NCBI GenBank assembly: GCA_934167365.1 | Contig: CAKPKU010000057.1 | Span: 1-9,622, forward strand | Length of the DNA: 9,622 nucleotides | Direction of reading: 5' to 3' | DNA from: an uncultured Clostridia bacterium | GTDB taxonomy: Bacteria > Bacillota > Clostridia > TANB77 > CAG-508 | In this document: positions 6,481-9,622 of the stretch, piece after piece | How the letters are laid out: the number at the start of each line of letters is the position of its first letter | Numbering within the stretch: position 1 is the first letter of the stretch | The notes under the pieces: generated by a model | What the model was told of the DNA's origin: nothing | Seen by the model: only the letters and a program-made list of their open reading frames with translations | Databases searched by the model: none | Translations under genes and position numbers: made by a program

Positions 6481-8001
6481 ATGAAATTTAAAAGTAAATT
6501 AATATTTTTAGTAATTATATTGGCAAGTATATGTCTATTTAGTTTTTCAAACAAAGCAAATGCAGCAACAATTAGTAATGATGGTAAATATTCTTTAGTA
6601 CTATCTGTTGGTAATGATGTAGATGCTAGTTTTGATGGTGAATATGCTAAACTTGTAAGATTTAATATTGCAGAAGGAGAAACAACAGTTAAATTATCTG
6701 AATTAACAAAAGGAATTGTTCCTTTCAATGGTAAAACTGAATTCTCACATTGGGAAACAATAAATAAGGAGAAAGCTAGTGAAGATTTAAAAATAGAGGA
6801 CTTTACTAGTTCAGGCAATTTTTATACATCAACGCGTGAAGAAATTAATTATACTAATGGATTAACTCTTATAGCTAAATTTTCAGATAAAGAATTAAAA
6901 GATACTGGTAAATATTATGTAGCTCTTGATGCATTTGGAGGTACAATAAATGGTAAAGCAAAATTAACATTGGAAAGTAATGTGGCAGAATTTAAAACAA
7001 TTAATTTAACAGAATATACACCTATAAGAAAAGGGTATACTTTTAAAGGTTGGGATTTAGATGGAAAAATTGTTACTTCTGTAGATTCAAGTGCTTTTGC
7101 GAAAGATGTTTCAATTGTCTTAACTGCTACATACACACAAGATACTTTTATTGGAGATGATAGAGTATTAGTATTAAATGCTAATGGTGGAACTATTTCT
7201 GGTAAAACATCTAACAAATATGACTATTTAGGTGGTGGAGATTCAGGAACAGCTATGTCACTTTTACCATACACACCTGTAAGAGCAGGATATAAATTTA
7301 ATGGATGGAATGCTAAAAAAGATGGAAGTGGAAAAAACTATACTTATATATATTGGAGAAGATGGGATAAAGATGATAAAGATGATCTTAACAGAGACAC
7401 TATTATAAAAAATGCAAACGGTGCTGAATATTATCAAAATGTAACTTTATATGCTTCTTGGACTAAAATTTCAGGAGAATCAGAAGAAACAGTAAAAGAG
7501 ATTCAAAGCACTGGAGAAACAAAGGCAAAAATTGAATTTGAAAACGGAGTTAGTAAAGACTACGAATTAGATATTAAACCTGTAGAAGTAAAAAAAGATT
7601 TAACAAGCCAAAATGTTAAATATGTAGTTGATATAAATGTATTAGAAAATGGTCAAATAATTAAAATTAATGATACTAAAATGAAAATAAGAATTGCATT
7701 ACCAGAAGACCTAAAAGGATTTAACAAATATGAAGTAGTATATATTTCAAATGATGAAATAAAAGAAACAATACCAGCAACAGTAGAAGATGGATACATA
7801 GTATTTGAAACATCACATTTAAGTCAATATGGAATAATAGCAAAAAATGTAGAAGAGAATAATGAATCTAAAACAACTAATATCTCAGAAAATGAAACAA
7901 ATAATCCAAAAACAGGGGATAAAGTTATAACAAATGTAATGTTATTAGCTATTTCTATAATGGGTATTAGTACATTGGTAATAGTTAAAAGAAGAAAATA
8001 A
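6481..8001 (+). CDS. InlB-repeat (Listeria-Bacteroides repeat) cell-wall protein with NPKTG sorting signal
   Basis: The 506-residue protein starts at ATG 6481, 7 nt after AGGAGG (6468-6473). A signal peptide ends near KANA (residue 28). Two clear InlB B-repeat units follow. Unit A is about 146-219: GGTI, YTPIRKGYTFKGWD, LTATYT. Unit B is about 228-328: GGTI, YTPVRAGYKFNGWN, VTLYASWTK. A degenerate copy seems to precede them at about 38-135 (TEFSHWET, LTLIAKFS). Residues about 340-455 form a beta-rich module ending in FETSHLSQYGIIA, a type often seen just before the wall anchor. Then come NPKTG (475-479), a membrane helix (about 483-502) and KRRK. B-repeats are beta-grasp-like spacer or adhesive modules in adhesins and internalins. 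Here they presumably project the protein from the wall. It is co-transcribed with the upstream sortase substrate and followed by a strong terminator. No leucine-rich repeat is present, so it is not an internalin proper. Confidence 0.92.
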   Translation: MKFKSKLIFLVIILASICLFSFSNKANAATISNDGKYSLVLSVGNDVDASFDGEYAKLVRFNIAEGETTVKLSELTKGIVPFNGKTEFSHWETINKEKASEDLKIEDFTSSGNFYTSTREEINYTNGLTLIAKFSDKELKDTGKYYVALDAFGGTINGKAKLTLESNVAEFKTINLTEYTPIRKGYTFKGWDLDGKIVTSVDSSAFAKDVSIVLTATYTQDTFIGDDRVLVLNANGGTISGKTSNKYDYLGGGDSGTAMSLLPYTPVRAGYKFNGWNAKKDGSGKNYTYIYWRRWDKDDKDDLNRDTIIKNANGAEYYQNVTLYASWTKISGESEETVKEIQSTGETKAKIEFENGVSKDYELDIKPVEVKKDLTSQNVKYVVDINVLENGQIIKINDTKMKIRIALPEDLKGFNKYEVVYISNDEIKETIPATVEDGYIVFETSHLSQYGIIAKNVEENNESKTTNISENETNNPKTGDKVITNVMLLAISIMGISTLVIVKRRK

Positions 8002-8007
8002 TTAGCT

Positions 8008-8045
8008 AAATAGAGGAACTTTAATAAAAGTTCCTCTATTTGTTT
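8008..8045 (+). terminator. Strong intrinsic terminator of the surface operon
   Basis: A perfect 15-bp stem, AAATAGAGGAACTTT (8008-8022) with AAAGTTCCTCTATTT (8027-8041), has the loop AATA. The tail is TTTGTTT. It lies 6 nt after the stop of the InlB-repeat gene. Confidence 0.9.
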
Positions 8046-8073
8046 ACATAGAAAATAATAAAAAATTAAAACA

Positions 8074-8097
8074 TATTTTATGCAATTTCATAAAATA
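8074..8097. repeat. 9-bp perfect inverted repeat upstream of the DUF3298 gene
   Basis: TATTTTATG (8074-8082) and CATAAAATA (8089-8097) flank the loop CAATTT. It lacks the GC-rich stem and U-tract of a terminator, so an operator is more likely than an RNA hairpin. No convincing -35/-10 pair was found in 8046-8199. AAAGGA (8184-8188 region) serves as ribosome binding site for the next gene. Confidence 0.35.
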
Positions 8098-8199
8098 ATA
8101 TGGGGAAACTTAAAAATGAAAATGTATAGTATGAAGAAATTTACAAGTTTCTATTTATTATACAAGTCTTTTGAATAGAAAGAAAGGAATGATATTTTT

Positions 8200-8832
8200 A
8201 TGCAAATTGCAAAAAGAATTATTAAAAGAGAGCTAAAATATGATAATGTTGTTGTACTTAAATATTACATAGAATATCCTAGAATAATAAGTGAAAGTAG
8301 TAGTATGTCTGTAAAAAAATTCAACTTATATAATGAACAAATAGCAAAATCAATACAAAAAAATGCAGAAGGAGACCTATATAAAGAAGCAATAGAATTA
8401 TATAAATACAATAAAGAGAATAATTATCCAATAATGGTATATGAAATTTATAGATCATATGAAATAACATTAAATATGAGCTCTATGATAAGTTTGTATG
8501 CAGATGAATATATATTTACTGGAGGAGCACATGGAACTACTACAAGAACATCTCAAACATGGAATATGATAAATGGGAGAATTGTAAATTTATATGAATT
8601 ATATAGTAGAAATCCATATTTTATATTAGATATATTAAAAGAAATATCTAACCAAATAGAACAGAATAAAGATTTATATTTTGATGATGCATGTTGTTTA
8701 GCAATAAATAATTTCAATCCACAAAGTTTTTATCTAATACCACAAGGTATAGTAATTTATTATCAACAATATGATATTGCTCCATATTCATCAGGAATAC
8801 GAACTTTTGAAATACCTAAAAAAATAAATTGA
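8200..8832 (+). CDS. DUF4163/DUF3298 domain protein
   Basis: The 210-residue protein starts at ATG 8200, 11 nt after an AAAGGA site. An in-frame TAG at 8176-8178 rules out a longer start. The N-terminal part (about 10-105; IEYPRI, then an N-x-x-I helix) fits DUF4163. The C-terminal part (about 115-206) fits DUF3298, with the family hallmarks FTGGAHG (106-112), a strand-turn segment NGRIVNLYELY, and GIVIYYQQYDIAPYSSGIRTFEIP-like spacing (183-206). These domains occur in extracytoplasmic parts of proteins such as the anti-sigma factor RsiV (lysozyme binding) and the deacetylase PdaC. This copy has no signal peptide, membrane helix or catalytic domain, so it is a stand-alone module that seems to stay in the cytoplasm. 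It is monocistronic between two terminators. The function is unknown; ligand or polysaccharide sensing is only an inference. Confidence 0.88.
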   Translation: MQIAKRIIKRELKYDNVVVLKYYIEYPRIISESSSMSVKKFNLYNEQIAKSIQKNAEGDLYKEAIELYKYNKENNYPIMVYEIYRSYEITLNMSSMISLYADEYIFTGGAHGTTTRTSQTWNMINGRIVNLYELYSRNPYFILDILKEISNQIEQNKDLYFDDACCLAINNFNPQSFYLIPQGIVIYYQQYDIAPYSSGIRTFEIPKKIN

Positions 8833-8846
8833 AAAGATTTTATAAT

Positions 8847-8913
8847 AAAAAAGCTATGTGCAAATGTACTAGAAAAAATATCTATTTTCTAGTACATTGC
8901 ACATAGCTTTTTT
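8847..8913. terminator. Long bidirectional terminator between convergent genes
   Basis: Left arm 8847-8876 and right arm 8885-8913 pair over about 29 bp with one bulged A (GCAAATG against CATTGC), with an 8-nt loop. An A6 start and a T6 end let it terminate transcription from both the DUF3298 gene (+) and the hypothetical gene (-). It lies 14 nt after one stop and 8 nt after the other. Confidence 0.9.
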
Positions 8914-8921
8914 GAATAATT

Positions 8922-9482
8922 TTAATGTTTAGGTACTTTTCTCTTTTTTGAGAAAATATTTTTCAAAATATCTGTATATATATGTTTAGTTTGAATATTA
9001 TGTATATAATTATCAGAGCTTTCTAAAGTTATATTATTTGAAATATCATTGTTACTTGATACAATTGGATTAACATCAAATATGGTTTTAAAACATTTAA
9101 AATCATCTAGTTCATTACTATATAGGCAATCTAAGTAGATGTCGAATTCATCTAAGTTTTTACATGCTGTAATAATAGATGGGTGTAGTGAATAATTAAA
9201 CATAACCTCAAAGCCTAATTCAATTGCTTGTTTAAAAGTGCTATTTGGCTCATTTCGCATTAAAAGAAAGGCTTCTCTAAATCTTGAAATGGCAGTGCTT
9301 TTATATAAATATAATGGTACTATATATAAATCATTTATAACATCTTGCTCTGAACTATAGGCAGTATTTTCTTGTAAAATTTCCTTAATATCTTGTATCA
9401 TATATGGCAAAAATACTTTTTGCTCTTTTTCTGATATTAACAGAATCTTATTATCTTTTAAAATTTCATCATTAGTAAGCAT
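8922..9482 (-). CDS. Conserved-looking hypothetical protein (186 aa)
   Basis: No named family is recognised. Two in-frame ATGs exist. The one at 9488 is only 2 nt from the GAGGTG site, while the one at 9482 is 8 nt away, so 9482 is preferred (186 rather than 188 residues). The protein is soluble, acidic in the middle and mostly helical. Numbered from the preferred start, residues 1-35 resemble a short strand-turn region (LLISEKEQKVFLPYMI). Residues 45-125 form the likely conserved core, with FREAFLLMR, FNYSLHPSIITACKNLDEFDIYLDCL and ELDDFKCFKTIFDV. From about 140 the chain is asparagine/serine-rich and disordered, ending in a basic tail (KKRKVPKH). From memory, similar proteins with a LHP-x-I-I-T-A-C motif occur in gut Clostridia without known function; this needs a search. 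It has its own consensus promoter. Confidence 0.82.
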   Translation of the reverse strand: MLTNDEILKDNKILLISEKEQKVFLPYMIQDIKEILQENTAYSSEQDVINDLYIVPLYLYKSTAISRFREAFLLMRNEPNSTFKQAIELGFEVMFNYSLHPSIITACKNLDEFDIYLDCLYSNELDDFKCFKTIFDVNPIVSSNNDISNNITLESSDNYIHNIQTKHIYTDILKNIFSKKRKVPKH

Positions 9483-9490
9483 AGTCATTT

Positions 9491-9496
9491 CACCTC
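9491..9496 (-). promoter_or_regulatory. Ribosome binding site choosing ATG 9482
   Basis: On the minus strand GAGGTG lies 8 nt before ATG 9482 but only 2 nt before ATG 9488. It also sits at the predicted transcript 5' end. Confidence 0.65.
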
Positions 9497-9502
9497 AAAT
9501 TT

Positions 9503-9531
9503 ATTATATTAATAAACTACATAAATGTCAA
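9503..9531 (-). promoter_or_regulatory. Perfect consensus SigA promoter
   Basis: Minus strand: TTGACA (9531-9526), a 17-nt spacer, TATAAT (9508-9503). Predicted start of transcription is about 9496, giving a leader of roughly 14 nt to ATG 9482. Confidence 0.9.
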
Positions 9532-9569
9532 ATTAAATTGAAAACTAATAGTGTAAAATGGTTTCGGAA

Positions 9570-9598
9570 TATACAAAAAGAAAGTCCTTTGATATAAT
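9570..9598 (+). promoter_or_regulatory. Possible divergent promoter reading out of the window
   Basis: TATACA (9570-9575), a 17-nt spacer and TATAAT (9593-9598) form a candidate plus-strand promoter. Its gene would lie beyond 9622. The -10 is perfect and the -35 matches at 4 of 6 positions. No start codon with a ribosome binding site is visible before the window ends. Confidence 0.35.
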
Positions 9599-9622
9599 AA
9601 TTTACGACTAAATAAACCAAAG

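Noticed and set aside
6447..6818. Minus-strand open frame of 123 codons
   Set aside because: It lies antisense to the signal peptide and first module of the InlB-repeat gene, which has clear domain and anchor evidence. It has no ribosome binding site of its own.
6915..7217. Minus-strand open frame of 100 codons
   Set aside because: It is antisense to the clear InlB-type repeat region and shows no recognisable motif.
8043..8071. TTTACA-17-TTAAAA as promoter of the DUF3298 gene
   Set aside because: The -35 overlaps the terminator tail and the -10 match is weak. It is no better than chance in such AT-rich DNA.
8140..8168. TTTACA with downstream TATTAT as a promoter
   Set aside because: The spacer is only 10 nt, too short for a sigma-70-type promoter.
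1..9622. tRNA, rRNA, CRISPR or insertion-sequence features
   Set aside because: No T-loop-like motif, spaced direct repeats, transposase motifs or terminal repeats were found on reading either strand.

Overview
The window is a very AT-rich stretch (roughly a quarter G+C by eye) from a low-GC Gram-positive bacterium. It is probably an uncultured gut Clostridia/Bacilli-type Bacillota. The evidence is strong AGGAGG-type ribosome binding sites, a consensus SigA promoter, U-tract terminators, and cell-wall proteins with sortase sorting signals of the (S/N)PKTG type. TGA is used as a stop and tryptophan is TGG, so the standard bacterial code applies and Mycoplasma-type recoding is excluded.

Positions 1-1277 are the decayed remains of an accessory or defence region. 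They hold the 3' end of an AbiEii/AbiGii-type nucleotidyltransferase toxin gene. Thirteen bases downstream lies an AAA ATPase (AAA_21/OLD-like) gene with a recognisable Walker A motif, at least three frameshifts, and no Walker B half.

Positions 1299-4341 carry an intact two-gene unit. A large 865-residue protein (TTG start, strong ribosome binding site) overlaps by 8 bp a 150-residue protein. I cannot assign either to a named family. The large one looks like a long helical region followed by a compact alpha/beta, effector-like domain. This coupled pair is the best candidate in the window for an undescribed system. Behind it, 4353-4887 holds more gene debris, including a frameshifted SWIM zinc-finger remnant, and ends at a perfect hairpin terminator at 4985-5012.

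Positions 5162-8001 are a two-gene surface-protein operon. Both products have a signal peptide and a C-terminal sorting signal (SPKTG and NPKTG, respectively), a transmembrane helix and a basic tail. The second carries InlB-type (Listeria-Bacteroides) repeats. The first carries a single GGTI strand resembling the start of those repeats, plus a beta-sandwich-like module before its anchor. The operon has an extended -10 promoter candidate, an upstream inverted repeat, and a strong terminator at 8008-8045.

Positions 8200-8832 encode a DUF4163/DUF3298 protein with no export signal. It faces a convergent conserved-looking hypothetical gene (9482-8922, minus strand) across an unusually long bidirectional terminator hairpin. 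The minus-strand gene has a perfect TTGACA-17-TATAAT promoter placed so close that its leader is only about 14 nt. No tRNA, rRNA, CRISPR array or intact insertion sequence was seen.
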